This document shows positions 8,963 to 17,076 of a DNA stretch of 23,888 nucleotides, in pieces (the first letter of the stretch is position 1; the number at the start of each line of letters is the position of its first letter). The stretch is from Tritrichomonas foetus (lineage: Eukaryota; Parabasalia; Tritrichomonadida; Tritrichomonadidae): the NCBI GenBank assembly GCA_001839685.1, contig MLAK01000665.1, positions 23,740 through 47,627 of the forward strand, written 5' to 3'. Both the position numbers and the translations under genes were made by a program. Under the pieces are notes generated by a model, which was not told the origin of the DNA, ran no database searches, and saw nothing but the letters and a program-made list of their open reading frames with translations.

Positions 8963-10099
8963 ATGTTTAACACATCAATTCTATGCGTTGCTCCACTTCA
9001 AACACCTCCACCAATTCCTGGCGCCACTCTTCTCACTCTTTTTCTTTTTACCAGACACGGAATGCGCTCGCCGGAGCATTTATGGCATCTCCCCGGCAAC
9101 GAAGGAGTTTGGAGCTGTGGTGATTTATCAAAAGTTGCATTGAATAAGTTTAAAAACATTTCTGTGAATGGAAAACCGTTTGTTTATAAATCATTTAACG
9201 AATCTGAGTTTTATCCTTTTCCGCCTAGTTGCCAAAAGGGAATGTTGTTAAATGAAGGCATTAAAGAGCTTAGGGATTTGGGAAAGCTTTATAAGCATTA
9301 TGTCATTGAGCATAATGTGATTCCTGAAAAATTCAATAAAGATTTGTTTTATGTGAGGAGTTCGTATGTTCCAAGATGTATAGATTCAGCAATTGCTTTT
9401 ACTTCAGGCTTTTATGACAACGATGATGATATCGAAATCGATATACCAACAGGTAGTTTTGGACATGAACCAATTGCTCCATTTCCAGGAGGATCTAAGC
9501 TTCTTTTTGCAGAAGCGGAAAAATTCATCGAAACTGATGAATACAAATACAGAATTAACAGATCAAAAGAAATCATTGCACAATTTGATGATAAACTAAA
9601 CGTGACTTTTCAAATGCATGAACTAGAAGCTTTAACATTTGGAGATTACATCAATACAATGATATGCTCAAACCAAACACTTCCATTTGAAATGACCGAA
9701 AACTTACACTCAGAAATTATGAATCATATGAATTTCATTGAAAGTGGATTCTTCAATTTTACTTTGAATCCAACAGCTGGTCCGATTATTGAACTTGTAT
9801 TGAATAAAATTGAAGATTATTATGGACTAGAGTCACATTCAAAGTTTAACTACTTTTCTGGTCATGACGGAACAATTGCAGCACTTTTGGAGGCTTTTGG
9901 TCAAAGAACTTTTTCACCTCCACCTTTCGCGAGCCATTTCTTGCTTGAAATATGGTACAGTGACAGGCCATATCTTCGAGCTGTTTATAATGGAGAAGTT
10001 ATAAAAACAATGCCTTTGTCGGAATTCAAAAAATGGGGACTTTCACTTGTGGAAGCAAACCAAAAAATGCTTGAAGAACTGGAAAATAAAAAAAATTGA
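8963..10099 (+). CDS. Histidine acid phosphatase family protein
   Basis: The predicted protein has 378 residues and is a branch-2 histidine phosphatase that would hydrolyse phosphomonoesters through a phosphohistidine intermediate. The catalytic motif RHGMRSP is at residues 31-37, where His32 is the nucleophile and Arg31 and Arg35 bind phosphate. The distal HD proton donor is His301-Asp302, in FSGHDGTIAALL. Spacing and length fit the family. An RSSYVPRCIDSA segment near residue 132 carries the third conserved Arg region. The N-terminus is short, with a hydrophobic stretch (TLLTLFLF) directly before the catalytic strand, so no separate signal peptide is clear; an in-frame stop lies just before the ATG. 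Related trichomonad enzymes are secreted or lysosomal; localisation here is unresolved. The substrate (general phosphoester or inositol phosphate) cannot be told from sequence. Confidence 0.9.
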   Translation: MFNTSILCVAPLQTPPPIPGATLLTLFLFTRHGMRSPEHLWHLPGNEGVWSCGDLSKVALNKFKNISVNGKPFVYKSFNESEFYPFPPSCQKGMLLNEGIKELRDLGKLYKHYVIEHNVIPEKFNKDLFYVRSSYVPRCIDSAIAFTSGFYDNDDDIEIDIPTGSFGHEPIAPFPGGSKLLFAEAEKFIETDEYKYRINRSKEIIAQFDDKLNVTFQMHELEALTFGDYINTMICSNQTLPFEMTENLHSEIMNHMNFIESGFFNFTLNPTAGPIIELVLNKIEDYYGLESHSKFNYFSGHDGTIAALLEAFGQRTFSPPPFASHFLLEIWYSDRPYLRAVYNGEVIKTMPLSEFKKWGLSLVEANQKMLEELENKKN

Positions 10100-10256
10100 A
10101 CAAAATTAACGATTAAATTCAAAAAAGTTTTCTTTTTTAGTTTTAGGGGAAAAAATAATAAAGATTGCGATATTTAATTCATCATTTTTATCTTTCTTTC
10201 TTCTTATTTTCTTTATTTATATGACAGTTATATTATATTATTAGTCTGTAAAAAAT

Positions 10257-10336
10257 GATAAAAGAAGGATTCAACACTTTGCAAATCGGATAAAAATGAA
10301 CTTATTCTGGTACTTTAAACCACTCAGACGCCTACC
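10257..10336 (-). pseudogene. Strongly degenerate type-II tRNA-like sequence
   Basis: On the minus strand it begins GGTAGGCGTCTGAGTGG and keeps a TTTGC segment and an altered T-arm (GTTGAATCC), ending TTTTATCA. It clearly aligns with the better copies at 10598 and 12281. The B box is damaged, the acceptor arms no longer pair well and there is no credible anticodon loop. It reads as an old relic of the same family. Confidence 0.5.
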
Positions 10337-10538
10337 TATTTGAATTATCAAAATTTTCTATGCTTTTGAATTTTTTTGTTGACAACATAGACACCAGATC
10401 AATAATGATTTGTTTATTATTTCTGACATTTTTCTTCATTCATATATTTTATCCGGATAAAGTCTTGTAACTTTTTTAGAAACAACACTACCTTTCGATC
10501 GACATAAGATGACATGATTAATTGACATCACATCATTA

Positions 10539-10550
10539 TGACCAAATATA
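10539..10550 (+). promoter_or_regulatory. TGACCAAATATA motif, copy 1
   Basis: Exact match to a 12-base motif found three times in the window. This copy lies in the spacer next to the tRNA-like sequence at 10598 and is not close to a start codon. Confidence 0.3.
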
Positions 10551-10597
10551 AATCAACTTTTTGAAAGACCAAAAACTCAAATTTTAACTTAAAAAAA

Positions 10598-10677
10598 TGG
10601 TAGAAGAAGGATTCGAACCTTCGCAAATTGGATCTAACAGAAAATTCCAATGCCTTAAACCTCTCGGCCATACTACC
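10598..10677 (-). pseudogene. tRNA-like sequence (Leu/Ser type), anticodon arm abnormal
   Basis: Read on the minus strand it begins GGTAGTATGGCCGAGAGG. The D-arm with A box, perfect T-arm (GAAGG-TTCGAAT-CCTTC, B box GGTTCGAATCC), acceptor stem (six of seven pairs) and a discriminator A are all recognisable. A T7 run follows, suitable as a Pol III terminator. However, the anticodon stem can only form as ATTGGA/TCCAAT around a 13-base loop, leaving no proper 7-base anticodon loop and too short a variable arm for a Leu or Ser tRNA. It may be transcribed, but a functional tRNA is unlikely unless an unusual intron is removed. Confidence 0.55.
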
Positions 10678-10851
10678 TCGCTGATTAATGATATAGTTTT
10701 TCTTTTTTTAGAGTCACCCGAGTGATTATTTCATTTTTCATTCTCAATAATTTTTTGTACTTTTCCATTCCTTTCATTATCTGAGATATATGCTATATAA
10801 ATCACATGATAAAATCAAATAGAATTTATTTTTCATATAATTGATTATCAC

Positions 10852-10863
10852 TGACCAAATATA
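10852..10863 (+). promoter_or_regulatory. TGACCAAATATA motif upstream of the coiled-coil gene
   Basis: Identical 12-base motif ending 45 bases before the ATG at 10909. A third identical copy lies at nearly the same distance upstream of the HP1-like gene. A shared promoter element is a reasonable inference. Confidence 0.4.
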
Positions 10864-10908
10864 TATTTAAAGTAATTTGAGTGAAGAACGTTTAAGAAAA
10901 AAAATTGC

Positions 10909-12054
10909 ATGGATGAATTTCGAAATAGTTCTCTTCAAATCAGCAGATTGAAGCATATTTCATTTTATTTAAAGAGAGCACTGAATGACTTATCATATGA
11001 CCCAATAGTGCGTCAAATGGAGCGCCATAAAATATCAGCCGATTATTCAGCTGAAAGAATTGTTGAATTATTTTCTCGATTTCTTGTTACAGAACGAGAA
11101 GAATATATATCACAAATAGAAAGAGAAATAAGTACAGCAAAACAAGCCAAAAAAAGTATTTGGCAAAATTTGAAAGAAGAAATTTCACAAAATGAAAGAA
11201 AGCTTCAATCAATTTATGATACAAACATTCAACTTCGTAGACAATTAAATACACTTCAAACTATAATTGAAACTAATGAATGGAAAAACGAAAGAATTCT
11301 AGAAACATCAAACAGAAAAGAATCTGAATTTAAAAAAGAATTTTTATTTTATCAACCTGCACTTTTGGATGTTCGTGAAAATTCTGCAGCTGTTTTGGAA
11401 GACCTTTCATCACTAAGAAGAGAAGTAGTAAAAATTCAAACTGAGTTTGATACTTCTTTAAGAAATATGTATACATCGATTAATGAGAAACTAGATAATA
11501 TTCAGACAGAACAAGAAGATATTGATCATGAACAATTAAGAAAACAAGAGATGCAAATTAATTTTACAAATGAAAATATGAAATCATCAATCATTACTTT
11601 ACTTGCTCATCTAAATAATAACTACCAAAAAGGCCAAGTTCCACTTTCTTTAAATAATATCGAAAAAGATTTTGAGCATGTCTTAAAAGATATTTGTCGA
11701 CCATATCCTGTCGATTCCGACATGAGGAAGGCAACTTCTGTTAGATGTAAAGTGGAAAATACTACAGCGTCTTATGAACTTGAATGGAGTAAAAAAGTTC
11801 ATCTCCAACAAAGAAGAATGAAAAGATTACAAGAAGAATGTACAAAAGCTGAAAAAAGACTAAAACAGCTACTTGAAGCAGATTCTTGTATTGATATGAA
11901 ATTACTTGCAGAATTAGAAAAAGAGCATTCGTCATATACGAAAGTAACAACAGCCAAAACTGATCAATTGGTTGAACTTGCACTAAGCCAATCATCATCA
12001 ATGAACTCTGACATTGATTTAAACTTCGGTTTATCCCCGATTCCACGAAAATGA
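10909..12054 (+). CDS. Coiled-coil protein of unknown function
   Basis: The predicted protein has 381 residues starting MDEF; the ATG follows an A-rich leader. Residues 1-75 are helical and mixed. From about 76 to 225 the sequence is a long heptad-like coiled coil (EREEYISQIEREISTAKQAK, then RRQLNTLQTIIETNEWKNE). A second coiled coil lies at about 285-365 (RRMKRLQEECTKAEKRLKQL). The Ser-rich tail ends in a short basic tip. There is no signal, membrane segment or known catalytic domain. The architecture suits a structural protein of the flagellar or mitotic cytoskeleton, but that is inference from shape alone. The gene sits between inverted tRNA-like copies at 10598 and 12281. Confidence 0.8.
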   Translation: MDEFRNSSLQISRLKHISFYLKRALNDLSYDPIVRQMERHKISADYSAERIVELFSRFLVTEREEYISQIEREISTAKQAKKSIWQNLKEEISQNERKLQSIYDTNIQLRRQLNTLQTIIETNEWKNERILETSNRKESEFKKEFLFYQPALLDVRENSAAVLEDLSSLRREVVKIQTEFDTSLRNMYTSINEKLDNIQTEQEDIDHEQLRKQEMQINFTNENMKSSIITLLAHLNNNYQKGQVPLSLNNIEKDFEHVLKDICRPYPVDSDMRKATSVRCKVENTTASYELEWSKKVHLQQRRMKRLQEECTKAEKRLKQLLEADSCIDMKLLAELEKEHSSYTKVTTAKTDQLVELALSQSSSMNSDIDLNFGLSPIPRK

Positions 12055-12280
12055 AATGATCATAGTAGTGTCTTTTAATTCCGAAATATTCATGTTTTTA
12101 ATAAATATCTATCTTTAATTCCTATATTAAGAAAAGATCATGTTTTTCATAAATAGTTGAATCATCTATTGGTTGAAATATATATTCAATAGAAAAAGTG
12201 ATATATTATTTCCTACATGAATTCATAGAATAAATGTTTTGACCCTTAGATCAATATGGAAAGTTCTATTAATTATACAA

Positions 12281-12362
12281 GGTAGTATGGCCGAGTGGTT
12301 TAAGGCATTGGAATTTACAATTCAAAATCCGATTTGCGAAGGTTCGAATCATTCTTCTACCA
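12281..12362 (+). pseudogene. tRNA-like sequence (Leu/Ser type), inverted partner of 10598
   Basis: It begins GGTAGTATGGCCGAGTGG and ends TTCTACCA, followed by a T6 run. The D-arm is intact. The T-arm has a perfect TTCGAAT loop but one mismatch in its stem (CATTC against GAAGG). The anticodon region (GGAATTTACAATTC) forms an imperfect stem with loop TTTACAA, which would give anticodon UAC (Val), incompatible with the Leu/Ser-like D-arm and length. It is most likely a pseudogene. Its 3' flank resembles that of the minus-strand copy at 10598, including CTTTCAAAAAGT. Confidence 0.5.
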
Positions 12363-14587
12363 TTTTTTAATCCTTTTTAGTTTTTCTTCTTTCAAAAAGT
12401 GAAATATATAATTGGCAAAGAATTATGATTCATGATTTTTTTCGCTTTTTATTTTTATAAACATTGTAATGAAAAATACAATCATTTCGTGTTTTTGGAA
12501 ATTTTGATTGATAAACATCTATTGGAATTGAGACAAAATATTCGACTTAAGGAAAAATCCAATAACACTAATATTAATGTAGGTGAATTCATTTTGATTG
12601 AAAATAGGATGCTGGGAGTCACCAATTCGTTCTGAATCTCAGAAAGAAAAAATGGCAAAATATTTTATTAAAAGTGTGGTGTTCACTTTAGTCGAATATT
12701 CAACTAAAGGGGAAATACATTTAAATTTTTATACCGGAATTGGACAATATTCAGCAAGTTGAGTTTTTTCTGAATAATATTTCAATAGCTAGCATTTATC
12801 AAACAAAGTAGCTCAATGATGATTTAGGATTGAAGAAAATCAATATTTTCTCACAATTTTATGGTTTTTTCCGATTATCCTATGTCAGCTTTGTAAATGT
12901 GAAAAACTGAAATTATTTCATTATTTCAAGTGGATCTGTTTAATAGAAGAGATTGGAATGGTTTCATATTCTCAATACAAAACATCTGAAAAAAAGCCTT
13001 TTAAATGCTTGTCAATAATAATAATATTCATTAACGAAATTTTATAATTGAATTTTTTTCTCTAAATAAACCGAAATCAGATTTACATTAGGAAACATTA
13101 CTAATGTGCATTTTTTGTGAATGAGAAATTTGAAAAAAATGTGATTTCACAATATCGGAATAAATTCTCATTTTGACTGATAAAACACGAATATAAAAGA
13201 TTCGATAAGGTTAAATTATTTTCACCTTCTATTGTTTTAAAAGGTATTTATGCATTTCATGAGTGTTACCTCATTCATGCCTGATAGAAAATCCTTATCT
13301 GCTCCATTCATTTGATCGTAAAACATAGATGAAGTTGTTATGAAACACCAGTCATGACAAAGTCTTGTCCAAATTTTTTGGTTTATTTTGACCATAATAA
13401 AAGCCCTTCGTTTTATTGGTTACATTAATATTAAAGCCATGCAAATGAAACTAAGTCTCAATGTCTCCTTTTAGCTCTTCTAGAAGTTTTCCAAGGAAAT
13501 TTTCTTACAACAATAATTTTTTATTCAAAAATATATCAAATGCTCAAGAAAAGGTTTTCCTTTTTCTCAAGTCAATTTTTAGTTCTTGATGAGTAATTTA
13601 CACATTTTTACCTTTACTTCAAACACTATTGAAGATGAAAACAAGATGTTTTGGAAAACCGAGAATCATACATTATTTTCTATTGATGATATAAATAGGT
13701 GGCATGTTATGCTAAATATTTTTATGGTTTAGTGTGTTCACTTTAAGATAGCCTATTCTAAAAAATGATTTGAAAAACAAGTAACACTTGACTGAAAAAT
13801 TCATCCATGTTCAATAAAATCCTATGAATTGAATTTTTTAAATTTCATTCATATGGGGTTTTTGATAATGTTGACTAAGATCAAGAGTTTCTACAAATGT
13901 CAAACATCATAATATCAAACATTTTAACAATTTCAAAAACTTTTTTCTATATTTATTATCTATTTATATATTTATCAAGCTAAAATACCGAAGTACTAAT
14001 TCTTTTTGAAATGATCATTGAAAACAAAATTTATGACTTCTTGTAATCAAAATGAAGAAAAAGTGGGGAATATATTTCAATGAAGTACGATCAATACTCA
14101 TAACTTTGATTTAATATTTGGTCTCACATCCCAAAGCATCATAATCACACTGTGTTCTATTTGTGATTATGGAAAAAATTACTCACCATTTTTAGAGTTA
14201 ATTCAAAAAATTGGTTTTATTTGAATATTTTTTCAGAAATCAGGTATTTTTACATGTTGCTCGAAAAAATGAAGATTTCCCTTATCTTCAATCAATTCAA
14301 TGAATATCAAGATTTGGTAAAACATGCATATAATTCATTTTTGATGTAAACTCACTGAAATTATTCAATCTATTGATCAGTCTCACTGAAATTATTTCAA
14401 AATCTTTAATAAATTTCCTTTATTTATCAAGTTCATACAATGCACTCATGCTCAATATAGAATTTTATGAAATGTGTGATTCGAAAAGACTCAATTATTT
14501 GAAAGTACTACTTACATTTTCATTCGACCTGTCTTTTTTATCACCTTGTTGATAACAAAATTGAATCAAAATACACAATAATATTCT
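12363..14587. other. 2.2-kb AT-rich region without a convincing gene
   Basis: No known domain, RNA gene or strong repeat was seen. The longest frame is 67 codons (12432-12635). A short frame from ATG 12652 (MAKYFIKSVVFTLVEYSTKG) reads somewhat like protein, so old coding relics are possible. A 15-base direct repeat, CTCACTGAAATTATT, occurs at 14351 and 14382. Confidence 0.45.
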
Positions 14588-15493
14588 ATGAAAAATCTCG
14601 AAAGTCTAATGCATTCAATCACCTTTTTAACTATTCCCTTACCTTTATTATTTTTCATCTACTCGCAATTCATATTCAAACACGATCATTTCTTCATTAT
14701 CCCGAACAATTTATCAGTCTTTTTGGCAACAAAAAGCAATAAAGCCCAAATGTTTATGTTACAGAATGATTTTAGTATCGTTGGGTTGGGTTGTGATATT
14801 GCCAAAAAGCATAAATTTACAAGTTTATGGAAAATTGACGACGAAACTTATATCAAAGCTTATGTTGCTCAATGTAACCCAAATAACACTCGTTTTGGTG
14901 CTAGGGAATTCGATACTATCTTTCTTTACTTACGTGATCACTACGATGAACTTCGAAACAAAACTATCTTTACACACGCCCATGATGAGTCCCCTCACTA
15001 TCCTGGTCCTCCTTTAGGGCAAATATCCAAGCTTATCAAAACAAAGTATTTTCATGAAGAACAATACGGCGAATTTTACCCATTTTATATTCGAAGACCA
15101 CTTATTAAAACGGAAAATGAAACAAAAATCACCTTATATCAAGTAGATTTTGTTCCTTTAATCTTGGAAATTATGGAAGGCACCAAAGTAATGAAAAAAG
15201 CATTTAATGATACTCTCAATGATTGTGTCAAACAAGGAATTAAAGATACTATTGTTACAAGATCATCCTCGTTCTTTATTTCAAGAGAATTTGTTCACTA
15301 TTTTCCAAAAAGCGACTATTTCACACTGATAGAAAACATTCACAACCATATTCGTGCAAGAAATAGTACTTCATACAATCATTTATTTGGTGAATATCTT
15401 GAAAGGGCCATTCAAATCATGTTGGCCCGACGGTGCGTAAGAGTTGTACCACCTCCTGAACTTGGAAAAGAAAGAATCGTAAATTGTTGCTGA
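14588..15493 (+). CDS. DUF3431-like type II membrane protein
   Basis: The predicted protein has 301 residues. Residues about 12-30 form a hydrophobic signal-anchor (FLTIPLPLLFFIYSQFIF), so the bulk probably faces the ER/Golgi lumen or cell exterior. The lumenal part carries motifs of the DUF3431 family of plants and fungi. These are AREFDTIFLYLRDHYDEL followed by TIFTHAHDESPHY (residues about 105-140), a Phe-x-Ile-Ser-Arg-Glu segment (about 228-236) corresponding to the family's F(V)-S-R-E motif, and EYLERAIQIMLAR near the C-terminus, matching the ER-W/A-I-F region. DUF3431 proteins are often annotated as possible glycosyltransferases; no activity is proven. Several Asn-x-Ser/Thr sites (NNT, NKT, NET, NDT, NST) fit a secretory protein. 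The assignment rests on motif order recalled from the family, so I hold it moderately. Confidence 0.65.
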   Translation: MKNLESLMHSITFLTIPLPLLFFIYSQFIFKHDHFFIIPNNLSVFLATKSNKAQMFMLQNDFSIVGLGCDIAKKHKFTSLWKIDDETYIKAYVAQCNPNNTRFGAREFDTIFLYLRDHYDELRNKTIFTHAHDESPHYPGPPLGQISKLIKTKYFHEEQYGEFYPFYIRRPLIKTENETKITLYQVDFVPLILEIMEGTKVMKKAFNDTLNDCVKQGIKDTIVTRSSSFFISREFVHYFPKSDYFTLIENIHNHIRARNSTSYNHLFGEYLERAIQIMLARRCVRVVPPPELGKERIVNCC

Positions 15494-15496
15494 AAA

Positions 15497-15964
15497 CTCA
15501 CTCCATTCTCTTTAACTCACTTCTTTTCATGATACCATTTGTGATATATCTGATATATCTGTCAATCATATCTGGAAAAAGAAGAGGGAATTAATTCCCT
15601 AAATTCAAGAATTCGCATATTCGATCATCTTGGCATTCATTGTGTTGATATCTTGGTTTCTTTCAATAAAATCAGGATTAATAGGGAAATTTGGGTACAA
15701 TAAATCCTTTTCGATTAGAATAATAACGAAGGTAGAATAGCCGAGTGGTTGAAAACATTGGAATCCAATGGATCAGGCTTACGAAGGTTTGAATCAATCT
15801 TCATTTTCATTCTTTCGCTAACTGTAGCAAAAAGTAGAAAAAACTTTTCAAAACTTTCCCCTTGCTTTTGCATATATGCATATATGACTAAACCTGTCAT
15901 ATTTAATTTGAAAATGCAAAAACAATAACAAAAATAAATAAATAAATAAAAAATAAGATAAAAA
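15497..15964. other. Spacer between convergent genes, with a tRNA-like relic
   Basis: Convergent intergenic region. It contains TGATATATC repeated twice near 15541-15558, the tRNA-like relic at 15731-15806, and an (AAAT)n run around 15925-15950. No protein gene is seen; the minus-strand frame over 15715-15900 only overlaps the relic. Confidence 0.5.
15731..15806 (+). pseudogene. Degenerate tRNA-like relic, fourth member of the family
   Basis: GGTAGAATAGCCGAGTGG aligns with the 5' half of the other copies. The T-arm is recognisable (GAAGG-TTTGAAT-CAATC) but mispaired, and the 3' acceptor strand decays after TTC. The anticodon region is collapsed to ATTGGAATCCAAT, a short palindrome without a loop, as if the anticodon itself had been deleted. 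Confidence 0.5.
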
Positions 15965-16619
15965 CTATTTTGTTTTTACATGTGATAATGATCCAACTAC
16001 TATACTGGATGGAGGAAGGTCATATCCGACAAGCATAACTTTCAAAAATATCAAAAATGATCCAATGTATTGCATAATAGCTCCATAGTTTTTCATTTTC
16101 TTTTTGCTGTTTCCGAAAATTTTGTAAATGATGCTGATGTAAACAATCACAATCACGATAGTTAAATAAGGAAGAAGGAATGAAAATGTCCTAACATTAA
16201 AAATAACTTTTTTGCCAATAATATCAGAAACAATGAAATAGAGAAGAATGGAAAGAAAGAAAAATGCAGAAAAAATCAAGTGAATTTTTTTGTGATCTTC
16301 TAAAGTGACAACAGAAAGGACAGAAAGGCTTACACATGTAATAGTTGCAAGTAAAGATGATATACATTTTCCTAAAATAAAAAGTTTCGATTTATTGAGT
16401 TGTTTTTTCTCTCCACCTTGTGAAATCAATGATTGTCGAATATAAAAAATAATTGCTAAAATTATGACTTCAATATTTATAGTAACTGCAAAAATGCGAC
16501 TTTCAGGAAGTTTCAAAACTGAAAGGGAAATTGTTGGAATAAGTTTTGGAGAATTGTGTGATAAACTGTAATAGCATCCCCAGCATACAAAAACAGAAAG
16601 AGTAGGGAAAATAAATCAT
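15965..16619 (-). CDS. Frag1/DRAM/Sfk1-family membrane protein with a 5' frame disruption
   Basis: The continuous frame has no ATG before its C-terminal third; it is open from just after a TGA at 16616-16618 and gives about 217 residues with six hydrophobic segments. Family hallmarks are clear. A first membrane segment (FPTLSVFVCWGCYYSL) is followed by LIPTISLSVLKLPESRIFA, equivalent to the DRAM motif PYISDTGxxxPExxxF. LNKSKLFILGKCISSLLATI then corresponds to the LNK...LGilSclGLS segment, and HLIFSAFFFLSILLY to the H...A.l.F helix. The only nearby ATG (16617-16619) lies one base out of frame. Removing a single base from the T or C runs just after it would join it to the body. A true frameshift, an assembly error or a very short first exon are all possible. 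DRAM/PGAP2 relatives act in lysosome/autophagy or GPI-anchor maturation; which applies here is unknown. Confidence 0.65.
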
Positions 16620-17076
16620 ATCCAATAAATAAAATGTTCACTTAGGAGGGAAATAACAATTGATGAATTATCCTTCATTGATACAATATAATTTTCTGTG
16701 TTTATATGGTCAATAATTCTATATACGACCATATAAAAACAGAAAATGTTTGACTAAATTGTGTCTCAAATTAATTCCCGATCAATATTTGAAAGTTCAA
16801 CCTCTCATCGTTATCACACCATTTTTGTTCAATAATATTTAATGAAACTAATACAGGTAATGTTGTTTTAAAAAATGAAAAATATTAATATAAGAGATAT
16901 TGACGAGACATCAGCGTGAAAAAAGATTTCGCCGGATTTCAAATCCCAACAGATAATGACGCATTTTTGAATGAATTGAATTATTTTCTATGCAACGATA
17001 ATGAAATGTAGAATGATGAATAAAATACATATTTATTTATACATTTATATATACATCTATACAATGAAAGAATTCA
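16620..17076. other. Spacer with a long perfect-type hairpin
   Basis: Between the DRAM-like and KATNIP-like genes. It holds the 21-bp-arm inverted repeat at 16691-16747. No ORF or RNA gene is seen otherwise. Confidence 0.5.
16691..16747. repeat. Inverted repeat, 21-bp arms with one mismatch
   Basis: The left arm (16691-16711) contains CTGTGTTTATATGGTC and the right arm (16727-16747) contains GACCATATAAAAACAG, separated by a 15-base loop. It lies 69 bases upstream of the displaced ATG of the minus-strand DRAM-like gene and beyond the 3' end of the KATNIP-like gene. It could be a regulatory palindrome, a cruciform or a tiny mobile-element relic. Confidence 0.8.

Larger units (their letters stand above)
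10103..10908. other. Spacer holding two minus-strand tRNA-like sequences
   Basis: This 0.8-kb spacer holds tRNA-like sequences at 10257-10336 and 10598-10677 and two copies of TGACCAAATATA (10539-10550, 10852-10863). No protein gene is seen. Confidence 0.55.

Noticed and set aside
12432..12635. 67-codon plus-strand ORF downstream of a tRNA-like copy
   Set aside because: No domain and weakly protein-like; mentioned only as a possible relic.
14351..14396. Direct repeat CTCACTGAAATTATT, 31 bases apart
   Set aside because: Only two copies in a spacer with no associated feature; too weak to interpret.
15715..15900. 61-codon minus-strand ORF
   Set aside because: Covers the tRNA-like relic and low-complexity flanks; no protein family.
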